NCBI RefSeq assembly: GCF_003316765.1
Contig: NZ_NIJF01000116.1
Coordinates: 186,001-250,000, forward strand
Direction: 5' to 3'
From: Bacillus sp. P14.5
GTDB lineage: Bacteria; Bacillota; Bacilli; Bacillales; Bacillaceae_B
Length of the DNA: 64,000 nt
The notes under the pieces are model-generated. The model saw only the letters and a list, made by a program, of their open reading frames with translations, did no database searches and had not been told where the DNA came from. Numbering within the stretch: the first letter of the stretch is position 1; every line of letters starts with the position of its first letter. Positions 56,470-64,000 of this stretch are shown here, piece by piece. Both the position numbers and the translations under genes were made by a program.

Positions 56470-56828
56470 ATGAAAAAACATTATTGGCATTTTTACTGGG
56501 TTCAACCTTAATATTAGGAGCGTGCGGTAACAACAATGAAGATAATGCTTCAGAAGAAGCGAGTGACGCCAACAATCCGCAGGAAGCTGCAGAAGGTGCG
56601 ATGGGGACTGATATTGATCCGGAAAAGATTGTTAACCAGAAATGTTCCAGCTGCCATGGCGGCGACCTTTCAGGAGGAATGGGGCCGGCTTTGAAAAACA
56701 TAGGCTCTGAGTTAAGCGAAGATGAAATCCTATCAGTCATCCAAAATGGTAAAGGCTCGATGCCTAAGAATATCATTGAAGGCGATGAAGCGGAAGCCGT
56801 TGCTGAATGGTTAGCGAATAAGAAGTAA
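56470..56828 (+). CDS. cccB: Cytochrome c-551 lipoprotein CccB (apparent one-base deletion)
   Basis: A small c-type cytochrome anchored by lipid to the outer face of the membrane. The start ATG is followed by an A6 run (56473-56478); one more A gives MKKTLLAFLLGSTLILGACG, a lipoprotein signal with lipobox LGAC. Downstream, CSSCH is the covalent haem site and GSMPKN holds the methionine ligand. Without the correction the ATG frame stops after ~13 codons. ~119 residues, as in relatives. Confidence 0.9.
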
Positions 56829-56831
56829 TTA

Positions 56832-56861
56832 AGAAAGAGAGTCTTCGGACTTTCTTTTTTT
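56832..56861 (+). terminator. Intrinsic terminator after cccB
   Basis: GAAAGAGAGTC-TTCG-GACTTTC followed by TTTTTTT; the loop is the stable UUCG tetraloop. Confidence 0.85.
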
Positions 56862-57659
56862 GTTGAATCCTAACCAAAAATATCGCACACCTTCAGACTT
56901 TCAGCTTATCAACACCGAGTTAAAAAAGTTGAGGAAGCCTTTTGCAGCAAGAGAGGAGACCCCTCCATCCAATCTTTCCAGCGGAATACCCGGGGATATA
57001 TGGTAAGGTTTTCGTAAAAAAGTATAAAACGGCATTAAATTGGTTAAACTTCATATTAATTGGCTCCTTCCGTAATGCAGCTCTGATTTGGGAATCCCAA
57101 ATTAACCTGCAATCTTACGAGTAAGCGGCCAATTTTTTTCATGATGAAATTGGGTAATTCGGATTTAATTTATTTAAACTGCAGTGAAATTCAGCTATGA
57201 TGAACCAACATATTAAAGAAAAATGTTTTTAAAAGAGTTTATGAACATTCTGTGAGGGTATAGATGAATAAAGAATGCCACCCAACGCATTTTATATTAA
57301 TAAAACACTCCTCCAATAATCCGACAGCGAAATCCTTCCTTAAATCTTCAATGGCTCTCCTGCCGCCTTACAAAAAACATCATATAGTGATATTCTCCTA
57401 TAATAAATCTTCCTTATTCTCGTATTTTCGTTAAATTTTCCCATTGTAATTCTGAATAAAAAAACCAATTCTTTAACTAATTGATACCAAACTGTAATAT
57501 AAATTATCCTTAACTTCTTAGGCAATGATGTTATAATACTTTTAGAAACTTTTTAATTCGAGTTTTTTCTACATTATATTTTATAGTTAACTTCTTATTC
57601 CTTGTGAAAATAACATCTTCGCTAGAACACTATAAATGTTTAACTTGGGTGGTTGAAAA
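56862..57659. other. Long intergenic region before ftsE, nothing recognised
   Basis: About 800 AT-rich bases. Short ORFs here lack ribosome sites and motifs. ATTGGTTAAACTTC... TTAATTGGC and AATCTTACGAGTAAGC are weak symmetric stretches. TTATAAT near 57.53 kb could be the -10 of the ftsE promoter, but no good -35 is placed for it. Confidence 0.5.
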
Positions 57660-58346
57660 ATGATCAAAATGAAAGACGTATATAAGCAGTACCCAAATGG
57701 AATCATGGCTGCTAATGGATTCGATGTACATATCAAACAAGGTGAATTCGTTTATGTAGTAGGACCAAGCGGGGCTGGCAAGTCGACCTTCATCAAAATG
57801 ATGTACAGGGAAGAAAGGGCGACAAAAGGAGAGATCATAGTTAGCGGCATTGACTTGGTCAAGCTCAAGAACAAACGTGTTCCTTACTTAAGAAGGAATA
57901 TCGGTGTGGTCTTCCAGGATTTTAAACTCCTGCCTTCTCTTACAGTCTTTGAAAATATCGCTTTTGCTCTGGAAGTCATAGAGGAAACACCAAAAAACAT
58001 CCAGAAACGGGTCATGGAAGTCCTTGACCTTGTAAGGCTTAAACACAAAGCAAGGATGTTTCCGGATGAATTGTCAGGCGGGGAACAGCAAAGGGTCTCA
58101 CTTGCACGCTCAATCGTTAACAAGCCGCACCTAATCATCGCGGATGAGCCAACAGGTAACCTTGATCCTGAAACTTCCTGGGAAATCATGAATGTATTCG
58201 AAGAAATTAATACACAGGGCACTACGGTCGTAATGGCCACACATAACCGTGAAATCGTCAACACAATCAAGCATCGGGTAATCGCCATTGAAAATGGCCG
58301 GATTGTCCGGGATGAACAGCGAGGTGACTACGGTTATGAAGCCTAG
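57660..58346 (+). CDS. ftsE: Cell-division ABC transporter ATP-binding protein FtsE
   Basis: A 228-residue ABC ATPase: Walker A VGPSGAGKSTFIK, Q-loop VFQDFKLLPS, signature LSGGEQQR, Walker B LIIADEPTGNLD and switch H in MATHNREIV. With FtsX it does not transport but activates a peptidoglycan hydrolase outside the membrane. The ATG follows GGGTGGTTGAAAA. It overlaps ftsX by 11 bases. Confidence 0.97.
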   Translation: MIKMKDVYKQYPNGIMAANGFDVHIKQGEFVYVVGPSGAGKSTFIKMMYREERATKGEIIVSGIDLVKLKNKRVPYLRRNIGVVFQDFKLLPSLTVFENIAFALEVIEETPKNIQKRVMEVLDLVRLKHKARMFPDELSGGEQQRVSLARSIVNKPHLIIADEPTGNLDPETSWEIMNVFEEINTQGTTVVMATHNREIVNTIKHRVIAIENGRIVRDEQRGDYGYEA

Positions 58347-59220
58347 AACAATTTTAAGGCACTTTCGTGAAAGTTTGAAGAGCCTGGGGCGTAATGGCTG
58401 GATGACCTTTGCATCGGTAAGTGCCGTAACAGTCACGCTGCTTCTAGTAGGCGTGTTCGTCGTCCTGATGCTCAACATGAACAAGATTGCTTCAGACATT
58501 GAAAAAGATGTCGAGGTAAGGGTGCTTGTAGATATAGGTACCGAGAAGGCTCAAGTAGAAGAGCTGCAGACAAAAATAGAGCAAATAAATGGCATAGACA
58601 GTATCGAATTTTCCTCTAAAGAAGACGAGTTGAGAAACTTGATGGAAGATATGGGGGAAGATTTCAGCCTGTTTGAACAGGATAATCCGTTATACGACGT
58701 GTATGTTGTAAAAGCGGTCAATCCGGTTGAGACACAAAGGATTGCCAATGAAATAAAAGGGTTTGAAAATGTAAATGATGCACTTTATGGGGAAGCGAAG
58801 ATCGAAAGGCTTTTCAGTTTCCTGCAAATGAGTCGCAATGTTGGTTTGGTATTGATAATTGGCCTTCTTTTCACTGCAATGTTCCTAATCTCCAATACAA
58901 TTAAGATTACAATCGTTGCAAGAAGGAAAGAGATTGAAATTATGAAACTTGTCGGCGCTACCAACTGGTTTGTCCGCTGGCCGTTCATACTCGAAGGTTT
59001 ATGGCTGGGGGTACTCGGTTCCGTTGTCCCAATTGCAGTAATATCAACAGGGTATTACTACGCACATCAGTTCATTGAACCAAAATTGCGAAATCATTTT
59101 ATTCAGATATTAGATTATACCCCGTTCATCTATCAGGTAAACTTCCTGATTATCCTTATGGGATGCCTGATTGGCGCTTGGGGAAGCTTTATGTCCGTCA
59201 GAAAGTTTTTAAGAGTTTAA
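58336..59220 (+). CDS. ftsX: FtsX, membrane partner of FtsE
   Basis: A 294-residue FtsX with four membrane helices: one at ~25-48, an extracytoplasmic domain of ~110 residues, and three more near the C-terminus (LVLIIGLLFTAMFLISNTIKI onward). The extracytoplasmic domain binds the hydrolase; FtsE drives it. I start at MKPRTILRHFRESLKS, inside the ftsE end, after GCGAGGTG, rather than 16 codons upstream in ftsE. Confidence 0.95.
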   Translation: MKPRTILRHFRESLKSLGRNGWMTFASVSAVTVTLLLVGVFVVLMLNMNKIASDIEKDVEVRVLVDIGTEKAQVEELQTKIEQINGIDSIEFSSKEDELRNLMEDMGEDFSLFEQDNPLYDVYVVKAVNPVETQRIANEIKGFENVNDALYGEAKIERLFSFLQMSRNVGLVLIIGLLFTAMFLISNTIKITIVARRKEIEIMKLVGATNWFVRWPFILEGLWLGVLGSVVPIAVISTGYYYAHQFIEPKLRNHFIQILDYTPFIYQVNFLIILMGCLIGAWGSFMSVRKFLRV

Positions 59221-59251
59221 TAGGTTGAGAGAACCGAAAGGAGCATGTCGC

Positions 59252-60625
59252 TTGAAAAGGAAAACATTAGTCACTTTATCAATTGCTGCAACACTAACAA
59301 TCGGGGGTCTTCAAACTACTGGGAGCACAGCCAGCGCTCATTCTTCAGTCTCAGATTTGAAGAATAAACAAGAGGACGTAAAAAGCAAAAAAGATGATGT
59401 TAATCAAGAGATTGATAAGAAAGAAAGTGAAATCTCTGATAATATAAACCGTCAGGAGTCCATTAAAAAAGAAATTGCCGAACTTGATAATAAAACACGC
59501 GATACAGAAGACCGCATTAAAGAGAAAACAGCAGAAATTGAAAAAACAAATGCGGAAATCGAAAAGCTGAAAGCAGAGATAGAAGAGCTTAAGAAAAAGA
59601 TCGCCGAAAGAAATGAACTTCTTAAAGAACGTGCCCGTTCCATGCAGGAAAAAGGCGGTTCTGCAAGTTACATGGATGTTTTGCTCGGAGCGGAAAGCTT
59701 CGGTGATTTCATCAACCGTATCACAGCTGTCAATGCGATTGTAAGCGCGGATAAAAAAATCATTGATGAGCAGAAGGCAGACCAGGCTTCCCTGGAGAAA
59801 AAGCAGGCTGAAGTAGAGGACAAGCTTGCGGAGTTGGAAGACGCTAAGGCAAACTTGGTTTCCCTTAAGAAAGATTTGGAAAGCCAAAAGGGCCAGAAAC
59901 AAGAGTTGTTCAAGGAATTAGAAAAGGAACAATCACAGCTGAAAGTTGAAAAAACAGAACTAGTGGCTCATGCAAGTGAGCTTGAAGAAATGGAAAAAGA
60001 AATAGGCGGCCAAATCCAGGCTGAACAGGCACGTCTGGCTGAACTTGCACGCCAGAAAGAAATCGAGCGCCAGAAAGAACTGGAAGCACAGCGCAAAGCT
60101 GAAGCTGAAAGATTGGCAGCACAGCAAGCCGCTCAACAAGCAGCCCAGAAGAATTCAGGCAGCAGCAATACAGCTGTGTCTACACCTGACCCTGTTCAAT
60201 CTAAACCTGTATCCGAAGGCAGATGGACAAGACCGTCAGCAGGTTATATCACAACGGAATTCGGACATGATATGTTGAATGGCAAGCCTCGCTTCCATTA
60301 TGGAACTGATATTGCCGCAGGCGGAAATGTTCCTATCGTTGCAGCGGCTGATGGATATGTCATCAAAAGCCATTACAGCTCAAGCTATGGAAATGTAGTT
60401 TACATCACTCACTCCATAAACGGTAAGACATTTACGACAGTTTATGCTCATATGTCTGGAGCTGGCGTAAGCAGCGGACAGTTTGTTGAAAAAGGACAAA
60501 GAATCGGAACAATGGGTAATACTGGTTACTCTTTCGGTCAGCATCTTCACTTCGAATTGCATGCCGGAGAATGGAATAACAGTAAATCCAATGCAGTCAA
60601 CCCGCGTCAATATATCAATATGTAA
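59252..60625 (+). CDS. Coiled-coil M23 peptidase, probable FtsEX-controlled cell-wall hydrolase
   Basis: A ~457-residue secreted protein: signal peptide ending TASA-HS, two long coiled-coil segments (about 25-220) built from Lys/Glu-rich heptads, a Gln/Ala-rich linker, and a C-terminal LytM/M23 domain with HYGTD (first zinc ligands) and HLHFELH (last). It should cut peptidoglycan cross-links. The start is TTG with AAAGGAG eight bases before it. Being third in ftsE-ftsX, it takes the place of CwlO-type hydrolases, which in B. subtilis have an NlpC/P60 domain instead; the EnvC-like layout suggests direct FtsX control. Confidence 0.93.
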   Translation: MKRKTLVTLSIAATLTIGGLQTTGSTASAHSSVSDLKNKQEDVKSKKDDVNQEIDKKESEISDNINRQESIKKEIAELDNKTRDTEDRIKEKTAEIEKTNAEIEKLKAEIEELKKKIAERNELLKERARSMQEKGGSASYMDVLLGAESFGDFINRITAVNAIVSADKKIIDEQKADQASLEKKQAEVEDKLAELEDAKANLVSLKKDLESQKGQKQELFKELEKEQSQLKVEKTELVAHASELEEMEKEIGGQIQAEQARLAELARQKEIERQKELEAQRKAEAERLAAQQAAQQAAQKNSGSSNTAVSTPDPVQSKPVSEGRWTRPSAGYITTEFGHDMLNGKPRFHYGTDIAAGGNVPIVAAADGYVIKSHYSSSYGNVVYITHSINGKTFTTVYAHMSGAGVSSGQFVEKGQRIGTMGNTGYSFGQHLHFELHAGEWNNSKSNAVNPRQYINM

Positions 60626-60632
60626 TAATGCC

Positions 60633-60671
60633 AAAACGGCGAAAAGGAATTTTCCTTTTCGCCGTTTTTTT
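60633..60671 (+). terminator. Intrinsic terminator of the ftsEX unit
   Basis: AACGGCGAAAAGGA and TCCTTTTCGCCGTT pair around ATT, followed by TTTTTTT. Confidence 0.93.
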
Positions 60672-60814
60672 AGCCTAAAAATTTATAAAATCTCCTGTGT
60701 GGGTCATTCTTTATTGTCATCCACGTCCAGTTCAGCGTTCCAGGATGCGCACCAATTGGACAGGACTTATCCAATCGGTTTCTAAATAAGGAGAAGCATT
60801 ACTGCTAATTAGAC

Positions 60815-61505
60815 CAACTCGGGTATCCACCTGTCTCCAGTGGATACATATCTTCGCATAAAAAGTCTAACTCATGTATCCATCCGGCTTCAGTGGATAC
60901 ATATCTCCTCATAATAAGACCAACTCATGTACCTAGCCAGCTCCAGTGGATACATATCTCCTCATAATAAGACCAACTCATGTATCCATCCGGCGCCCGT
61001 GGATACATATCTTCACACAGAAAGTCTAACTCATGTACCCACCCGGCTCCAGTAGATACATATCTTCGCACAAATAGACCAACTCATGTATCCACCGGGC
61101 TCCAGTGGATACATATCTTCGCATAAAAGTCTAACTCGTGTATCCACCCGGCTCCAGTGGATACATATGTTCGCGCAAAAAGCCTAACTCGTGTATCCAC
61201 CGGGCTCCAGTAGATACATGACTTCGCGCAAAAAGCCTAACTCATGTATCCACCCGGCGCCAGTGGGTACATATCTTCGCCCCAAAAGTCAAACTCATGT
61301 ACCCACCCGGCGCCCGTGGATACATATCTTCGCGCAAAAAGCCTAACTCATGTACCCACCCGGCGCCAGTGGATACATGACTTCGCGCAAAAAGCCTAAC
61401 TCATGTACCCACCCGGCTTCAGTGGATACATATCTTCACAGGAAAAGTCAAACTCATGTATCCACCCGGCGCCCGTGGATACATATCTCCTCATAATAAG
61501 CCCAT
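60815..61505. repeat. Tandem hairpin array E: 13 units of ~53 bp
   Basis: Unit: TGTATCCAC-CCGGCTCCA-GTGGATACA, then ~26 bases such as TATCTTCGCGCAAAAAGCCTAACTCA. Nine-base arms are perfect inverses in most copies and several show compensated changes (GTACCC/GGGTAC). First and last units are 636 bases apart over 12 steps (mean 53.0). It begins ~145 bases after the ftsEX terminator and ends before the germination operon. Confidence 0.94.
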
Positions 61506-61574
61506 AAGGCCACCTTTTTGTCTCTCCAGGAAAATTTTCCTGACAGATGGACAGGCTGCTTTCATTTATATCCT

Positions 61575-61745
61575 TCATTTGTCCAAAAACAACCAAAAGT
61601 TAAGGAAAGGCATTGTGAATAATATGATTGCCAATAGTCCGACCATGGAAGCTCCAAGTTTATTTTTGTCTTTCCAGACGAGCCTTGCATAACGGAGGGA
61701 GTAATTGCTTAAATAAGCACAGAGTATAAGTGTTAACCAGAACAT
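61575..61745 (-). CDS. 56-residue membrane protein at the end of the germination operon
   Basis: MFWLTLILCAYLSNYSLRYA, then RLVWKDKNKLGAS and a second hydrophobic segment ending FLNFWLFLDK: two membrane helices joined by a short basic loop. AAGGGGTGATATC gives a strong ribosome site, and the ATG lies 15 bases after the gerC-type stop on the same strand. It is most likely co-expressed with the germination genes. Small two-helix proteins linked to ger operons are known; I do not recognise this one. Confidence 0.75.
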   Translation of the reverse strand: MFWLTLILCAYLSNYSLRYARLVWKDKNKLGASMVGLLAIILFTMPFLNFWLFLDK

Positions 61746-61759
61746 GATATCACCCCTTT

Positions 61760-62983
61760 TTAATCAATGATTGCCTCTTTTGAACGAGGGCGGAGTATTT
61801 TGCCGAAGCTTTCAATGTTTGTGTGGACCTTAATTGTCACTTTGGCATCGGGATAGGAGTGCATCCAATCATATTCCTGGTATTCTTTAACCGTGAAGAA
61901 CTTTTTGCGCGCAGCAAGAGACCAGTTGAATGCCTCTGCTTTTAATTCAGTTTGTGTTTTTTCTACCAGTTCGTCTGCGCGTTCTTTAAACCTTTTTTCA
62001 AGTGAATCATCGAGGACTTCTTGTTTTTGTGAATCTTCAACGTAGTTGATCATACTGGGGATTCCAAGTATCTTTACACTCAGCCAAACATCCACTGTTA
62101 TATCAGGTGCTGGTTTGCTGACATCGACTTTAACTTTGGTTTTTGTATTGGTCAACTTTCCTGTAACACGAAACTCCTCATTCAATGGATCAGGAAAGGT
62201 AAAGGTGACTTCCTTTGGCTGCAGGTGTTCTGTCAGCATGGCTCTGGCTCGGACAGCCTCGCCAGTCAATGCCCCAACCATCTTTCCGTCCCTGAAGGCG
62301 GCTGCACCGATGATTTGGACAGGTGTACCTCCTTTTTTCAGTAACTCACCTGGATAGTAGTTGTCTTCATTCGTTTTTAAATTCACATCTTCTTCAGTAG
62401 TTGCATAAATAGCCAGTGCCAGTCCTGCATCCGCTTCTGTATCATGTATGATCGTATGAAGGGTGGCTCTTGGAACCAAAGAGTTATTTTCCCACCTCCT
62501 GGTAACAAAGTCATAAAATTTATGAGGACTTGCTTCAAAAGCAGGGTCATTATTATTCAGGAACTTATTCGCTCTTTCCTTGGATATCAGTAGGTTCATA
62601 TCCCTTCTTGACTGAGTATCACGGGCAATAGTGGATAGGACCTCAAGGAATTGATCCGACCTGGCCAGGTCTTCACTGATTATCATTGCTTTTGTATGGT
62701 AAAAATTAATATTCCTTGTTTCAGAGACATTCAGCATATCTCTGGCGGCGATAAGGTCCGGCACGCGGATCATGACGGTTTTGAACTCTGTAGAGCCAGG
62801 CTGGCTGCCCGGATTGCCTGCCTGAGGGTCCGCCATTTGAAAGGTAATGTCATATCCTGTTCCTCCCTCCTCAGGAAGGTCTACTCCAATCACCAATACG
62901 AATCCTTCTTCTTCCACTTCTATTTTGTCTGCGCATCCAGCCAATAGCAGTATGGATAAAAAAAATGCAGCCCGTATTTTCAC
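61760..62983 (-). CDS. Spore germination lipoprotein, Ger(x)C family
   Basis: A 407-residue GerAC-type protein. Signal LLLAGC is a lipobox, so it is lipid-anchored outside the inner spore membrane. EGFVLVIGVDLPEE is the conserved family start, with AMIISEDLARSDQFLEVLS and ATLHTIIHD following. It is the C subunit of the nutrient germinant receptor whose B subunit is the next gene; their stop and start overlap by four bases. Confidence 0.94.
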   Translation of the reverse strand: MKIRAAFFLSILLLAGCADKIEVEEEGFVLVIGVDLPEEGGTGYDITFQMADPQAGNPGSQPGSTEFKTVMIRVPDLIAARDMLNVSETRNINFYHTKAMIISEDLARSDQFLEVLSTIARDTQSRRDMNLLISKERANKFLNNNDPAFEASPHKFYDFVTRRWENNSLVPRATLHTIIHDTEADAGLALAIYATTEEDVNLKTNEDNYYPGELLKKGGTPVQIIGAAAFRDGKMVGALTGEAVRARAMLTEHLQPKEVTFTFPDPLNEEFRVTGKLTNTKTKVKVDVSKPAPDITVDVWLSVKILGIPSMINYVEDSQKQEVLDDSLEKRFKERADELVEKTQTELKAEAFNWSLAARKKFFTVKEYQEYDWMHSYPDAKVTIKVHTNIESFGKILRPRSKEAIID

Positions 62984-64000
62984 CTGTTTAATTCCCCCTT
63001 AAGTTTAGCGGTCAACAATAATGCCACTGGAATGGTGAATATGATAATGGAGGTTACCATTAAAATGGCCTGGCTTCTTAAAATAAGGACATTTTGGACG
63101 ACATTTTCCGGTATGAGGCCAAGCATGATTGTCAACCCCGCAAATGGCAGGATCAATGGTTCAAACTCTTTGATTTTCACAGTATAAGAAAAAATCGCAG
63201 TAGAGATATACAGATAAAGAGCAAACCGTATCAAACTGGCAACACTCCAAAATGCAAAGAATAGAGCCTCAATATTAGAGACATACCTCCCGAAGGTGAC
63301 CATACGGGTAATTTCATGAAATGGGTAGGCGATATATTTGATCAATGGGTAGTCAAAAAAAGCAATGAATACGGCAAAAAAGACCGCCAATTCTATACTT
63401 GCCAAAACAATTCCTAAAATGGTCGCTTTTTTGAAAGATTTATAACCTTTGAAGAATGGGTAAAGGACAGTCAGGAAAAGCAAGTCACTGGTAATGGACG
63501 CGTAGCTTACTCCATTGTGTGCAATTTCCTTCAGACCATATCCACCAAAAGGAAAAAGATAGCCGAAAAATAACTCATTCCAAATCAGTACTATAATAAA
63601 GAATAAGGAAGCCTTTATGTATGGAAGCGATATCCAGGCTGTCCTTCCGATAGCGAGCAATCCCCTGTTGGCCAGGAAGTAGCTTGCCCCTACCAGGATA
63701 AAATAGATTTGGGTGGTACTCGTCGATGTAAAATACATGGTATTGATGATATCGATATAGCTTCTGCTATCAACGACAGTTGCAGAAAATGCAATATAAA
63801 AGAGGACCATTCCAATAAAGAAGCCTATATACTTGCCAGTGATCTGGTAAGTAATGTCGATGATGTTTCTATCCTTGAAGTTTTTAACTAGTTTGAGCAG
63901 GCATATCAATGGAATCGTCATGACCGCCCCTGAAATAAGGGGGATCATCCAAGCAGCTTGAGCTGTTTCTTTGAATAGAAGAGTAGCTGTCATATCTGTA
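62980..64000 (-). CDS. Spore germination permease, GerB family (cut by window edge)
   Basis: At least 337 residues of a GerAB/GerBB-type amino-acid permease-like protein (APC-superfamily fold) with about nine membrane helices. QAAWMIPLISGAVMTIPLI and ITYQITGKYIGFFIGMVLFYI match the N-terminal region of the family, which normally has ~20-30 residues before this, so the true start is outside the window. It would bind the germinant and, with the A and C subunits, release ions from the spore. The A subunit is presumably just outside. Confidence 0.9.
   Translation of the reverse strand, partial: TDMTATLLFKETAQAAWMIPLISGAVMTIPLICLLKLVKNFKDRNIIDITYQITGKYIGFFIGMVLFYIAFSATVVDSRSYIDIINTMYFTSTSTTQIYFILVGASYFLANRGLLAIGRTAWISLPYIKASLFFIIVLIWNELFFGYLFPFGGYGLKEIAHNGVSYASITSDLLFLTVLYPFFKGYKSFKKATILGIVLASIELAVFFAVFIAFFDYPLIKYIAYPFHEITRMVTFGRYVSNIEALFFAFWSVASLIRFALYLYISTAIFSYTVKIKEFEPLILPFAGLTIMLGLIPENVVQNVLILRSQAILMVTSIIIFTIPVALLLTAKLKGELNR

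Noticed and set aside
56942-57124. 60-codon ORF between cccB and ftsE
   Set aside because: No ribosome site or motif, composition of non-coding DNA.

Overview
The window comes from the chromosome of a motile, endospore-forming member of the Bacillaceae. Gene order follows the Bacillus block degV - comFA - comFC - yvyF - flgM - flgN - flgK - flgL - yviE - fliW - csrA - hag - flaG - fliD - fliS - fliT - hpf, and further on secA - prfB - yvjA - cccB - ftsE - ftsX - M23 peptidase, ending in a gerA-type spore germination operon. Shine-Dalgarno sites are strong, and TTG/GTG starts occur. I cannot name the genus from sequence alone.

Layout. 0-3.7 kb: IS4-type transposase end, chemoreceptor, DegV and a small membrane protein. 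4.1-18.8 kb: late competence and flagellar genes. Four near-consensus SigD promoters lie in front of yvyF, flgM, hag and flaG. The hag leader carries a CsrA-type hairpin, and hag is split by a 358-nt group I intron without a homing endonuclease. A PRMT-like methyltransferase sits between hag and flaG. 18.9-22.3 kb: a c-di-GMP module, made of a PAS-PAS-GGDEF(degenerate)-EAL-PilZ protein and, next to it, a c-di-GMP-I riboswitch plus terminator in front of a 77-residue protein of unknown function. 22.8-24.8 kb: hpf and a DUF1028 protein. 25-37 kb: a surface-glycan and sulfation region. It holds a sulfotransferase, two glycosyltransferases, genes for an N-acetyl-L-deoxyhexosamine nucleotide sugar, and sat - sulfate permease - cysC, which would supply PAPS. 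37.4-47.5 kb: poorly characterised genes (394-aa unknown, long coiled-coil protein, cysteine-rich TPTPTP surface-like protein, second coiled-coil protein, 45-aa GCGC peptide, JAMM protease, two glycosyltransferases). 48-50.8 kb: SEC-C protein and a SigD-driven chemoreceptor. 51-60.6 kb: the conserved secA-ftsX block. 60.8-64 kb: repeat array and germination operon.

Two window-wide patterns stand out. First, five intergenic tandem arrays (31.1-32.1, 37.0-37.4, 38.9-39.4, 41.7-41.9 and 60.8-61.5 kb) have different sequences but one architecture: each unit is one short hairpin, repeated about every 52-53 bp (49-63 bp in the third array). Second, nine genes are broken at eleven places by an apparent loss of one base from an A or T run. 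Because one of them is the essential secA, this looks like sequencing or assembly error, and I annotate these genes as intact.

Dispersed short repeats are also common: a GC-rich ~110-bp element (seven full or partial copies, one interrupted by another repeat) and a GGGACTGTCCC palindrome family (seven sites).
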